From positions 1,612,001-1,676,000 of the forward strand of contig WUJK01000008.1 of NCBI GenBank assembly GCA_011317545.1: a stretch of 64,000 bases of DNA, given 5' to 3'. Made by a program: the position numbers and the translations under genes. The notes under the pieces are model-generated. The model was not told the DNA's origin. It did no database searches and was given only the letters and a program-made list of their open reading frames with translations. Positions 35,004 through 46,254 of this stretch are shown in pieces (position 1 is the stretch's first letter; each line of letters begins with the position of its first letter). Origin of the DNA: Coniella vitis (lineage: Eukaryota > Ascomycota > Sordariomycetes > Diaporthales > Schizoparmaceae).

Positions 35004-38000
35004 TTTGGGCTGATGGTCAGCTCCTTCTCTCTCAGCCTGCGAAACAGCCTCGAGTTCTTGGTTCTTGGTCTGTTGTATGGCAAAAAGTACAGTCTGGGGG
35101 GTAATATGTGAGGGTGATTTTGTCTGATGTGGTTGGGGACGAGGCGGTATAGTAGAGTGGAGTCTCTGTCCGTAAATAGACCCCGAGCGGACCAGAAAGA
35201 TGAAAGGAATTCCAAAGAGGCAGTGCAGAAGGGTGCAAAAAGAAACCTTGGGCTGGCGTGCAGTGGGGAGACACCAGCGCAGCTGTCAACGACATAGGAA
35301 TACCAACAGGGAGAGAAGCTAAACGGACTAACGTTGGATTTGGTTTTGACTGAGCCGCTCCCCAAGTCCGAAGACTGGGCGTTCGTCAGGGCTGAGCGAG
35401 GAGAAGAGAGGACTGGTGGCAAAGCTTGGAAAGCTGGCGTCTGCGTCTCTGTCTGTGTCTCCCAACAAGTGCTGACTCCTTTTGCCTTGAATAGACGGCG
35501 GCGGCCGTGGCCAAGAGATTTGTCCGGTCTTGATGAGAAGCGTAAGATGATAAAAATGCGGCAGTGGTAATTGCTCGTAATGGGTCGTCGAGTTCCTTCC
35601 CTTTCCTCTGCTTATCATCCTCTTCTTCCTTTACTCTTTCTTTTTCGTGTCACCTGCCGACCCTCCCTTTGATACCGGCAAACTTGTGCTCTTTACTTCC
35701 AGCCTTATCCGGATCACTGGTCGCTCATGAGGTTGCAATGAGGCTATGATGCTCTCCGCTCGTTGAATTCCGCAGCAGCAGCTCTTGTACAAAGTGAGGT
35801 GCCGCAGCTGAGGAAAAGAAAAAGACCCAACAAGAAGAAAGCGGCGAGCCAACTGCCTATTAGTAGAGAGATGGCCCACCTGTTCCTCTTGAGACGGCAC
35901 GACCCTCGAGTTGGGTTGGCCAAGACGAGTACAAAAGGCGACTAAGAAGCCACGGGCCAAGGCAGTGCCGAGAGTGCGTGCGTGCGAGCGTGCGAGCGAG
36001 AAAGCGCAACAAAGGACGTGGACGTGGAAGTGGACGGGCCGGGACCTGGATTGGGGCCTTGAAGAAGACAGAGAAAGAAAAGTCACCAAAAAAAAAAAAA
36101 AGAGACGTGGGCGATGAGAGTAAGAGTTTGTGCCTGCTTAGCTTAAGCTGTTGAGAACGTAAGAGCTCCCCTCGTCGCCCATGTAGACCGCCCCTCCTCT
36201 TTTCTCCAGCTCACAGAAAGCCAAAGCTGGATGACATGCCGGTGCGCACAAGCGGCAGTGCTGGGCGTTGATTGTTGGTTGGTGGGGGCCAAGACTTGTA
36301 CGTACTTGGTACCGGCCGGCCTTGGGTTGATGCAAATATCATGGCCAGACAGAGACGTTGCAAAGGCAGGCAGGCACACAGCAGCAGCTCAGTTATCTCA
36401 GCGACGGGGACATTCTGCAGAGCCGACCATCCTATCTGGTTGGCTCTATGTACTACCTAGGAAGTACGTGCTGCAGCATCAGCTGATGTCATCCCTCCCG
36501 ATAAAGAGGAGGAAGAAGAAGAAGGAGGCATTTAGCACATGCCCAAAGTGGTAAGGGGACTCATAGGTGCCGTTTTCTTCTAAGATGGATGGACTGGCCA
36601 GGCCAGCGGCCAAGGCCAGGTTACTTAATCATGCGCCTTGTGCTATGTATTGCTTAGAAAAGCACCAGTCAGGGCTATCCCCGCAAGCGTTACCACCCCA
36701 TCGGAGCTGGCTGGCTGTTAGGGCTCTAGTGCGGGGTCCATCTGGTTCTTATTTTGGCTGCACTATGTACACAGTACAAGCAAGCAAGTACTATGTATAT
36801 AATCAAGGCTGCGTCTGCTATCACATCGCAACCCAGTGCCGCCATACTTTCTCCTTCATGCTCGCTTGACCTAACTGTAGTTGATGGCCATACACAGTAC
36901 AGGCAAGCGATACGCATGCATTGTGTTTGTCCCAGTGCAACCCTCCCCCTGGGCCCATGTAGCTTCTTCCTACTTACCCTCCGTCTCTGCGACTATATCG
37001 GTATCCTGCAAAACGATCTAAGGAAAAAAGTACAAAGCAAAAGGCTGCCGTGAGTTTACTAAAAAGTAAAAGGAAAGCCGCTATCCTAGCCAACCTAACC
37101 GACCTCATGTATCGCTCGCTCGCTACTTCGCGGTTGTCTGTGGGGGGGGGGGGGGGGCCATTGCTCAGAACAGGTTCCTGCTGCCAACCAGCTGTACGCC
37201 TACTATTATTACAATACTACTATGTATGGTATACTCACCCGAGACTCTCCACATCTGAACCCCATAGAAAAGTTCGGCCTGCAAATTCTTGTCGAGCGGT
37301 GCGGTGTGCTAATAAGGCTGATATAATAGTAATATGCACGCATCATGCACATTGGCTTTTTTCTCCTGCTCAACTGCATTTACAATCTAGAACGTATACG
37401 TATATAGTGCTTGATACAAGTAGAAACTACGAGAAATATCTTAATGAATTATGTGGTCTGAACTCTCAAAACATAAATCTCATTCCGGCTTTGCTCTTAC
37501 ATCTTCTCCCTGGTCCATCTCTACAAATCACTTTTCCCCAGCCTCCATGTCCACCTAGTCAAGTCTCGAGTCAGTCTTTCACTATATATTCCCAGCCTAA
37601 CAGCCCCAAAGCAGCCGCATCTTGATAGGTTTTACTTGAGACATGTCTGGAGTATAATAGAGCCTACCCCCAGCGTCCAGCTATCAGCGCCATCCCTCAA
37701 CCCAAGGGAAGATGAAGCAAGAAACAAAAAGCTCATGTTATGGACAGTTAACTCTATCTGCACGGTCCTGACCATCCTTTGCCCATGTAACCGTTCCATA
37801 TCTGTACCACTTATGTACCGTAGTACATATGTAAATCACACAATGCACTATAGCGCACGTTGATTCTCTTGCGACTGTGGAGCCTCTGGAGATCTCTCAC
37901 TATGCTGGTCCAAAATATCAATTGCTAACTGGATATCATTCTCGTGTACAGCTTTTCAATTACCGTGGATTTCCCCGATGATCGATTTTCAGCATCCTGA

Positions 38001-38547
38001 ATAAGGATATCTGCTCGTATGCTTCGGCTATCTCCCTGTCAAGCAAGGAAATGGACAAGTAGTTTCTAGTTGTTTTCTTTTCAGCTCTGGCATTTGATCC
38101 TTGGCCCTGCCAACAAAGTCGAACAATCTCTGGAAACTCAAGATAGAAGCCACTAAAATCCACGGGGTCAGTACCTTGTTGTACATGTATCACAAAAGTA
38201 ACTAGTTGAGGAGCGGAAACTGGAACAAGAAGCAAGTTATTTCGTCAGTGGCATATCATTGCCAATGAAGCCTTGGGTGGGTTAAATAGTCATTATTTAG
38301 ATGGTCATTCGAAGCTCCAACTACTAGATACATTCTAAATGATATTGCAACCAAGTCGGCAGTCAATGGCAAGATGGTATCTGCGGAAACGCCAAACCCC
38401 AGCCGACCAACCGTGGAACCAGCCTGGTATCGACCATAAACCAACCTGCTCCGGAAGCAAGCCATTGACGGCAGCAAGATGCGGAATAGTAATCACAAAG
38501 ATGACAGCGCAATAGAGGCCCCGCCAAGGAAGCCCACCGGCCAACTC
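35004..38547. other. 3.5-kb gene-free region with homopolymer tracts and motif copies
   Basis: Contains the DUF7053 upstream region, a GCGTGCGTGCGAGC-type repeat near 35970-36000, an A13 run near 36088, a G16 tract (37142-37157), three ACTATGTA copies (36762, 36790, 37219) and two near-identical 16-bp segments, CACAGTACAAGCAAGC (about 36770) and CACAGTACAGGCAAGC (about 36895). A 91-codon minus-strand frame at 37960-38235 looks weakly protein-like but has no ATG. No gene could be supported. Confidence 0.45.
37142..37157. repeat. Poly-G tract (G16)
   Basis: Sixteen consecutive G on the plus strand, a potential G-quadruplex or assembly-sensitive site. Confidence 0.85.
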
Positions 38548-40049
38548 TCAAGAATAATAAACGAGACTCTCGTGCGCCAAGTCATTGGCCATCCAATTCC
38601 GCTTCCAGAGCCAAAAGTACCCACTGAAGCCCGTACCCTCGCGACCCCACTCACCAATAATGCCCAGCGGCGTGATGACGCCCTCATAATCCCACGAATG
38701 CGCTCCATGGTAGCTCTTACACATTTCCACAACGCCCGTGCCCGTGTGTGCTGTGCCCTCGAAATCGAATTCGGCCAGAACGCCGTCTCTGCAACCGCGG
38801 GCCTCGAGGGACACTTTGGACATGGAGGATGCAGCGCCACCCGACAAGGTAGCTGTGGAGCCGCCACTGTTTCCAGACATGCTGGCAGACACCGCTTGCT
38901 TTCCCGGACCACTGCCTCCTACTTTGAAATGGATATTCTCCATGGCCGGATCGCACTTGCCCATTGAATGGGTCGAGTCCTTGTCGCCGAGCGTATAGAC
39001 ATAGTAGCCATACCATTCACCGTCCTCAATCGAATCGACCAACTCACGTGTGCGCTCAGTGTACCAGCTGTGCCACGCATCCGGCTGGGCGCGCAAGCCA
39101 TTTTCACTGAAATTTTCAATCAAGGGAATGGTAGTTCGAGGTGCACATGCAAGCGGTTTTGATAATGGCGCCAACGTTGCTGGTGATGGTGATCGCGATA
39201 GAGACAGTGGAGGGCATACCTTGGAGTGCTGCGCCGGAGCGTTTAAAAACGACAGCATGTCAGATCGTGGCACGTCTTTTATACCGCTTGAGCGGAGTAG
39301 ATAAGCAAGCAGACCCGCAAGTTGCATGGACCGCGTGTGCAAGCCTTCCCAGCTCAGCCAGAAGCTCTGGCTCGATGCCGTGCATGGCAAGCTCTGGTAA
39401 TCGGCCTTGACACGCTTGACAAGGTCCTGGTATTCCGGGGCTGTCACAAAAGTATCCGGCCAATCGGACGCGTCGATGAGGCCGATCACCATGGAGAAAG
39501 CGAGCTGGAGGTTGAGGTGTTTGTGTTTCAAGAGTCTCGACTCAGTCCATATATCCGCCTGGACAGACCACCTGTTCAATGCCATGAGCTGCCTTCCCAG
39601 CGGCAGGTCACACACATCTGAGACTAAGGAGAAAACGTCAGTAAAAAGACAACAAATGTGCAAGATAACTAAGCACACTAACATCCTAGTACGACGAGAG
39701 TGGACATGATCCCGATTGTCCTTTGCAATTCGTCGGCAACATTCTCACGGGCATCATTTGTCTCGTTGCTGTTGTTTTTGTTGATATCTGGGCAGTTATG
39801 TATTGCCGCGCTGTCAATATCAACCTCGCTGACTGAAGTCTTGACAGGTTGCTGGCTGTTCACTCTAGCTAGTAAGTCCTCGAAAGCTCTCTTGACACGG
39901 GCTCGCTGTTTTGATGGGATGGTAACGGCTAGACAGAGGAAGACGTCGCGCTTGAACTGTTCGTCTCTGCCTTGATTTTCGAGTTGCGCCTTGATCATGT
40001 CTATCAAAGCGCCCCGGCTGGGCATGCTCTGAATCGACGACAGATCCAT
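38548..40049 (-). CDS. Unrecognised 480-residue protein
   Basis: Two exons, 40049-39683 and 39623-38548, joined in phase (LVVLGFSDVCDLPLGRQLMA); 480 residues. I do not recognise a family. The N-terminal third is helical and charged (SRGALIDMIKAQLENQGRDE, KQRARVKRAFEDLLARVNSQ). The C-terminal ~200 residues look globular, rich in Gly/Trp/Tyr (DAWHSWYTERTRELVDSIED, GEWYGYYVYTLGDKDS, GAHSWDYEGVITPLGIIGEW, FSGYFWLWKRNW). This half carries a low-complexity Gly/Ser insertion (SASMSGNSGGSTATLSGG). The pattern of aromatic residues suggests a beta-rich domain. There is no signal peptide. The stop follows 16 residues after the last Trp-rich motif, so the end could be altered by an unseen intron. Confidence 0.6.
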
Positions 40050-42557
40050 CTTTGCCCAGACATACGTTCAAAACGAGTCAGCACGCGTCATAGCACATAC
40101 TATGTGACAGGTTCTGGAAAAAGAGTGGTAGAACGGGGGTGGCCCGCGAGGCCCCTGAAGTGACAGGGTCCAGGCCGCCAAGTGCTGGCCCTCGTGGCTG
40201 TAGGGATGTGCATGTGCTTGTGTGGATGTCCATGATGGTCGTGGTGTATATTTTTAGACGGCAAGAGTGTGTGTAAAAGTGTGCGTGCGTCTGATGGAGG
40301 GTGGGCAGAAAGTACCGAGGGAGTGAGTGGGTGGGTGGGTGGAGACAAGGGACAAGAGACTTACGGGGCTCGAGACGGTCCGCTGGATCATGGCGGGCTA
40401 GCCAACGGCCCTGCGAAGACAGAAAAAAAAAAAAAAAAGGAAAGGGCCCTGCAGGCGTATTGGAGCCGCAGCACCTTTACTACTAGTAGAGGAAGCCCAA
40501 GGTTCGCGACCCGCTCGAGCAACTCGTGGACGGATACAGAGACCAAGGGCGGCTGTGGCTGTGGCGGCGGCAGAGGCTGGCAGTGGTATAGTATGCGTGG
40601 TGGAAGCGGATGTGGAAGGGCAGCGTTGCATTGATCTGACCAAGATGCATGAGACGACAACGACGGCGGACGGCGTTGCTGCTGCTGCTACTGCGAGCGG
40701 TGGTGATATGGGCAAGTCGGACGATTGCGTCAGGGCCACAGGTGCAGTTTATGATGGGACGGCCCTGCAGCTGGCAACCTTGAAGTTTTCGAGTCTTGAC
40801 CAGCAGTAGCAGTGCCTTCCCAGCTTGTCACCAGGCACATATACAGCCCCTGGATCCACCTGAATCCTTCGAGAAAGGCGTGCTGTCGTTGGTGTCTGGG
40901 GGGTCAGGATCTTATCTGCTCGCCTTCACCGAGCGAACCGTGCGAGTATCGTAGACTCGCCTGTCTTGCTGTTGTGGAGGTGTTCTGTGAGTGCAGCCAA
41001 GCAGACTACCCTTGATCAGGGGCACAGAAAGGAAGAATAAGGTTTCTGGCAGGACCGTCTCCATTTAGACATTCACAGGCACTACCAGTTGACCTCTTGG
41101 CTGACCCAAAAGGACAATCAACCTGTGTCCAAAGCTCCGAAGGCTGACGCTCCAAGTCTTGGGACTGGGACAGGTGCTGTGAATCTTCCCGTCGAAAATA
41201 GGAGAGCAAGGGCCCTCTTTGCGATTGGCAAGAACGGACAGGGATTCCGCTCTGCCTCTGCAAAAGGCAACGACAGCCCCCCTGCTCAACTGGACGCTGC
41301 AGCTCTCTAATCTTGCTTCCAAGGTTGCTGCAGGGTTCAAAGCGCCCGTCACACGCGGCAAACCGGCGACAACAGGGCGACAATCTGGCGTTCCCTCGCC
41401 ATTTCTACCGAAACACCATCAGTTGCCCACAATCATGCAAATCGGACCGCTCGATTGCAGTCCTTCTGTGGACGGCCTTATGTCTTGCGGCGTCTGTCCC
41501 AGCTGGTGGTCCGCTGTGAGTCAATACCATTGCCCACCTTGCCGTCGCTTCGCTAACTGGGTCCGCATACTACCCAGATAATACCAGTCCCCTGTCGCTG
41601 GCCGCCGAGTGAATAAGCTGAGTGCTGTCGATCTGCAAGATGATAGGGCAATTTACCTCTCGAAACGAGCTGGTGTCCCAGCAGTTGACAGCCAAATCCT
41701 CGTCCCACACGAGTGCACATGGATCGGCGTGTAAGCCTCCAGCCTCCAACAAACGGCCATGTCTCGTGTGACACGGTTGCTGGCGGCTGCATTGCTCGTG
41801 CAACTCGGTCAACCTCGTGTTTGCACTGCTCGTTCAGGAAGCATGCGTCCAGTTGCGGTCCACTGAGAATCAACGACTGACCTGTCGATCCGTGACTGCG
41901 AACTGCATCGTGACAGCTGAATTGTTTCCGAGGTCATGGACAATGCTATGCAGCTTCGCGATGACTCCTGAGGCGATCGACAGGAGCCTCAGGACATGAT
42001 GACGCCGAGCTTGGCAGCATATTCAAATCCAACAAAGAGCTTCGTGTTGGTTTTCGTGTGGTTCGATATGCCCAATAAATCATCAATGATCCTACCCAAT
42101 AACAAAAGGTTGCAGTGTCATTTCCCCAGCATGGAACTAGCAACCGGTTTGCATCATACCGTATAATGGCAATTTCCCTGATCTGCTTTGGAAGCTGATT
42201 TGATACCCTTTGACTGAGTTAGCACAACTATTGTATTTTTGTTGGAACTCAATACATGATATCCACGTATGCAGTACTGACCATGGGTTTCTCAAACCTG
42301 GACAATCTATCGTTCATGTGCGTGTCTATGAAATGACAGACCCCATAAACCATCTCCATCATTGGTTGAAGCTGAGAGATCATGATCGCACATGAAGCGA
42401 AGTTTTCAGTAGCATGTTCTTCATGGTTACAATGTACAAAGTTGGTTTCAACGAATTGCTTTATTACCATGTCGTTGACGCAATGCTACCGGAAAGTTCA
42501 AGGTCTGGACGGCGGGAGCAAGAAGTTTATAAGAAAATTATAAGCCACAATTTGTAA
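40050..42557. other. 2.5-kb region between the 480-residue gene and tRNA-Glu
   Basis: Holds the upstream region of the minus-strand gene, GTGGGTGGGTGG repeats near 40325-40345 and an A17 run near 40422-40438. Open frames at 40398-40810 are Ala/Thr-rich by composition only. Nothing recognisable in 41000-42550. Confidence 0.4.
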
Positions 42558-42645
42558 TCCGATATGGTGTAATGGCTAACATCTGACGCTCTCATTCTCT
42601 TGATAAGGGCCCGTCAAGCTCGGGGTTCGATTCCCCGTATCGGAG
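42558..42645 (+). tRNA. tRNA-Glu (anticodon CTC) with 16-nt intron
   Basis: Acceptor stem TCCGATA (42558-42564) pairs with TATCGGA (42638-42644). T-arm CGGGG-TTCGATT-CCCCG is perfect. The anticodon stem TGACG (42584-42588) pairs with CGTCA (42612-42616). The loop starts CTCTCA with anticodon CTC at 42591-42593. A 16-nt intron follows position 37 (42595-42610), leaving a 72-nt mature tRNA, the usual size for tRNA-Glu. A TTTT terminator follows at 42650. Confidence 0.9.
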
Positions 42646-43292
42646 TTCATTTTCGCAATTCAAACTTTTGCTCCAAAAGTTTCGCATCTTTTTGGTCTCT
42701 TATCAAAGACTTCTGATGTGATGCGAAGTAGTTATAGTGAGACTCTGAAATACCGCTTACCCTATCTAGGGTACTTTGATACTGGGACTGCCACTCGGAT
42801 CGGTCCTGCGAAGTGCTGGCTTAGCTAGCATCTGGGCCGATCCCGCATCATTAGCTTCTAACCATATCATAATATGCCGCTTCCGCCCTTGCAACTCAGA
42901 CATTCTTTCGGAGGATGCAAGGGCAATCATCATCTCGTTTATTTATCCCTCATTCCTACATCGAGGCTACTCATTAAATGAGTTATGCCATACAAGAATT
43001 TGCACATCAATAGAACGTGCCCTTTCTTCACATGCGGGTTCGCGCGACGTAGGTGGCGTAATAATAGGGATATCAGACTAGGCGTCAGAAAAGGAACGGT
43101 TACATCAATTGAGATCAAAACATTTCCACACCATCAGGTTGAGAAAAAAGCAAGGGGGATGATAGGCAGACGTTTGAGATGCTCGATTACGTTTCGCGAT
43201 GCGTGCATCAAAAAAATAAACGCGATTCGCATGGACCACAGGGCGGAAAAATATGGGAAAAAAAAAAAAAAAAAAAAAAGACAAAAGAGAAG
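42646..43292. other. Spacer between two convergent tRNA genes
   Basis: 647 bp. Contains the Pol III terminators of both tRNA genes and an A22 tract (43258-43279). No gene seen. Confidence 0.55.
43258..43279. repeat. Poly-A tract (A22)
   Basis: Twenty-two A on the plus strand, so a T tract just downstream of the minus-strand tRNA-Tyr. It may act as a back-up Pol III terminator after the TTTT at about 43283-43286. Confidence 0.8.
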
Positions 43293-43378
43293 TCCCTCGA
43301 GCCGGGATCGAACCAGCGACCTGTGGATGGCATTATAACAATTACAGTCCATCACTCTTCCAACTGAGCTATCAAGGG
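43293..43378 (-). tRNA. tRNA-Tyr (anticodon GTA) with about 13-nt intron
   Basis: On the minus strand the acceptor CCCTTGA pairs with TCGAGGG (one G-T pair). The D-arm is GCTCAGTTGGAAGAGT and the T-arm GCTGG-TTCGATC-CCGGC. The anticodon loop begins CTGTAA with GTA at 34-36 and is interrupted by about 13 nt after position 37, the place where eukaryotic tRNA-Tyr introns sit. The anticodon stem ATGGA/TCCAC leaves an A-C mismatch at 27-43. A minus-strand TTTT follows. Confidence 0.9.
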
Positions 43379-44403
43379 AAATGGTTGAAGTATGCCTGAT
43401 AAATATGTATTATATACATTATCTTTATTTCAGCGAAACTCAAACCTTTCCAGGCATGTCATCGTGCTGCCCAACCCTTCACAGAATTTTTGCTTTCGTT
43501 CTCTCCTCTTTCCTTTTCTTCTCTCTTCCTTTCCTTAAAATCATAGCTGAACCATGTAAGATCATGGGTCTTCGGAGATCTCGTGCCTGCATGCCAAACT
43601 ACAGCATTCATTTGATTTGCAGCATGTCTGGTGCTTGTGCAAAGTTAGACAGACTTACCGCGCGCCTATTGTCACTTGCACACAGAATTGCTGCGCACGA
43701 GCCATGGGATCCTGAGACATTGAATATAACAGGATTCTGACGACTTACTGGTAGAGTATAACAGTACTATGTAGTATACGAGACGACGAATCCTAATAGT
43801 CGGAGCTGCGTTTTTCCCTCGTGAACGGAACCAAAGTACGTAAACTGCTGAATCCTCAACAAGGTCGTGAGCAAAACAGAATCGCATCTCAAGGAGGGCG
43901 GGGGGGGAAACAGTGTTGCTAGTATCTCCACCAGTCTTGATGGAAACGTAGGATGGTCTACACGATTTATATGACAACTCCACAGTTTGGTACATTATGT
44001 CATTTCCAATTGTACTAGCTTCTGGAATTCATACCCATCTGCGGCTCTCACCCGCCCTGAGTGAGGTTTTACCAGAGGCCTAGTATCAACGTACAAGGCT
44101 GTATGTTAGGAGAGGTCCTTGATTGGGATTCTCCGGCTTTACCCGGCATTGTTATGGGATCCATTGATCTAAATCAATGGGTTACAACAAAGCTCTATCA
44201 CCTGAAGATGTGCTGGGGTGTCTCAATATGCTGACATTGCCATAACATTTCTTCAGTTCTGCGTACAGCATTCATCCACATGCCGAGGCATGAAATTCTT
44301 TTTTATACATCAAGATATTCATGATATCCAGGACCCAAATCACACAGCCTGCAACGTGACACACTCCAAGTGATCCGCATGTTCTGAACAAGCAAGCAAT
44401 CGA
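43379..44403. other. tRNA-Tyr 5' flank and FEX 3' region
   Basis: 1,025 bp with one ACTATGTA copy (43766) and a perfect 8-bp inverted repeat CCATTGAT-CTAA-ATCAATGG (44161-44180). No coding sequence recognised. Confidence 0.5.
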
Positions 44404-46189
44404 TCAATGTACGCACTGCAAAGCCGCAAATCCCCACGTCCACCGCAAACTGCCCAGGATGACCACCATAACAGAAAAACTCACCAAGACACTTACCGTT
44501 CCGTACACATACGCCTGGCGTCTTCGCAGGGCAGCGAGCTCCGAGACCCACGTCGACACCGTTGTTAAACATCCACAAAAGCCATCCTCAATCCCCTGCA
44601 AGGCCTGGCAGCCAATCACGCCGCCGAGAGGAACGCGCTGCAAGTCCCATGCCATGCCCAGGATTGTGGTGCCAAACACGTTGACGGCAAATGTCCCCAT
44701 GGGGAAGGAAGGGTTGCGGCCATTGAGAAGCAGGGAAATGTAGAAGCGGGCGAGGCAGCCGATCGGTGCGAACAGGAGGGCAAAAGTGGCATCGCCACGC
44801 CAGTAGTTGTGGGGTGGCAGAATGGTGAGCACTAGGGCACCTACCCAGCAGCCCCAGCCAAGGAGGACAACCAGGCGGTCGAGTACCACACGGGTGAACC
44901 GATAGGGTAGGCTTGGAATGCAGGGCTCTGAAGCAATGGCGAGATGTGCGCCAACAAAGAGACCTGAGAGGGATGCAGCGACGGTGATAATGATGACAGC
45001 GACCAGAGCCATAAAGGAGTAGCCACCGTTGCGCGGCACGGTGGTCGAAGTTCCAGGCGTGGCAAGATCATTGGAAAGGGCAAGGAAAATGTCACGGATG
45101 AAGGAAGAGAAGGAGGTGAAGGACCCACAGAAGCCAGTGGCCAGGCCGATGTACAACGGGATTGTTTTTTTCGTGGCCTGGTGGGCTTTCTTGGCGGCAA
45201 CCAAATCGACCGCAGGCCCCTCGGAGGCATGTTTTCCGGCATCTTTTGCCTTTTGAATGGCACGTTCGTAGACGGGAGTTCCCCATTCATTGCGAAAGAG
45301 CATGCGGTCCTCGGAGAGGAAGCCCATGACGAGGCTGCCACCAAAATTGAACCAGACCGAGGGGAAAACCGGAGCACCAGGATAATCGGTGAGCCATTGG
45401 AGGCCTAGGCGGGCAAGGGTCCCCAAGAAAGAAAAGAATATAAGGTACGAGACCGTATAGAGGTGAGTGGCCCATCTGGTGACGTGGGGTTCCTGTCGCT
45501 GCTGGGGCTGTCGAGGCTTTTCTTTGGAGTCTTTGGGAGCCCGGCTATCTTGAGCCGACGATGTGTTGCGCGCATGAACGGCACTGTGCATGTTCTGCGG
45601 CTGAACAGCACGCTCATATTCCAAGTCCTGGTACCGGTAGATTGGCTGATCGTCTGGACTTTGTACTGGACCAGTCTCGGTAACCTCGCCCAAGTTCAGC
45701 CACGAATTGGGCATGTCATAATTGGCAGAGGACTGGCGTGAGGCACGCCTCTCATTGCGGTCGCTGCGCGACTCGGAACTCCAAGAGCTGCGCGAGAGGC
45801 GCGACACACTGGAGCGCAATTGTCGCAAAGCACCGGGACCGTCATTATTGTTTGTATCATTATTGTTATTATTACTGTTGCTGGTGTTGTTATTGTCGTA
45901 TCGAGTGGCAGAGGTAGGATCGGGTTTTCGTGGGATGCGGTTGAGATGGGTATGGTAGGACTGGCGCGGCGGCTGCGTCGTGGATGTGGGCGGCCGTCCG
46001 TAGCCGTGGGTGGCCGCAGCAAGGCCCTGGAGTTCGACAATATCGTCGTTGTTGAGCGAGCGAGGGGGAGTCTCGACTTCGTCCAGAGTGCCGTAGAAAC
46101 CGGGTACGGATAGACGGGTTGCGGCAGCGTCACCGTTGTTGTTGTGCGAGGAGCGGCGGCCTTGGTTCAGCGTGTGCGGCGGCGGCGGC

Positions 46190-46232
<43 letters not shown>

Positions 46233-46254
46233 AACGGTTGACGGAGCGTCGCAT
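44404..46254 (-). CDS. FEX1: Fluoride export channel FEX (two-domain Fluc/CrcB)
   Basis: Plasma-membrane fluoride channel that lets F- leave the cell; in fungi two Fluc domains are fused. Single exon, 616 residues, ATG 46254. Residues ~1-260 are disordered: a run of 12 Gln after MRRSVNRYE, then Pro, Asn and Ser/Arg-rich tracts. The membrane part starts near residue 263 (LYTVSYLIFFSFLGTLARL). Domain 1 carries WFNFGGSLVMGFL and GFCGSFTSFSSF (about residue 373). Domain 2 carries GTFAVNVFGTTILG and GFCGCLTTVSTW (about residue 558). These are the Fluc Asn and Phe-box motifs, somewhat degenerate in domain 1. Yeast FEX is about 375 residues, so the long N-terminal extension is unusual. The linker includes an extra transmembrane helix as expected for an antiparallel fused dimer. 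Confidence 0.92.
46192..46227 (-). repeat. (CAG)12 trinucleotide repeat encoding polyGln in FEX
   Basis: Twelve pure CAG codons (CTG on the plus strand), beginning nine codons after the FEX ATG; flanked by CCG codons for proline. Likely length-variable between strains. Confidence 0.9.

Noticed and set aside
37960..38235. 91-codon minus-strand frame as an independent gene
   Set aside because: No ATG start and no upstream exon that joins convincingly; kept only as part of a finding.
40398..40809. Ala/Thr-rich ORFs on both strands
   Set aside because: Low-complexity sequence produces open frames in several phases; no start context, splice logic or recognisable motif.
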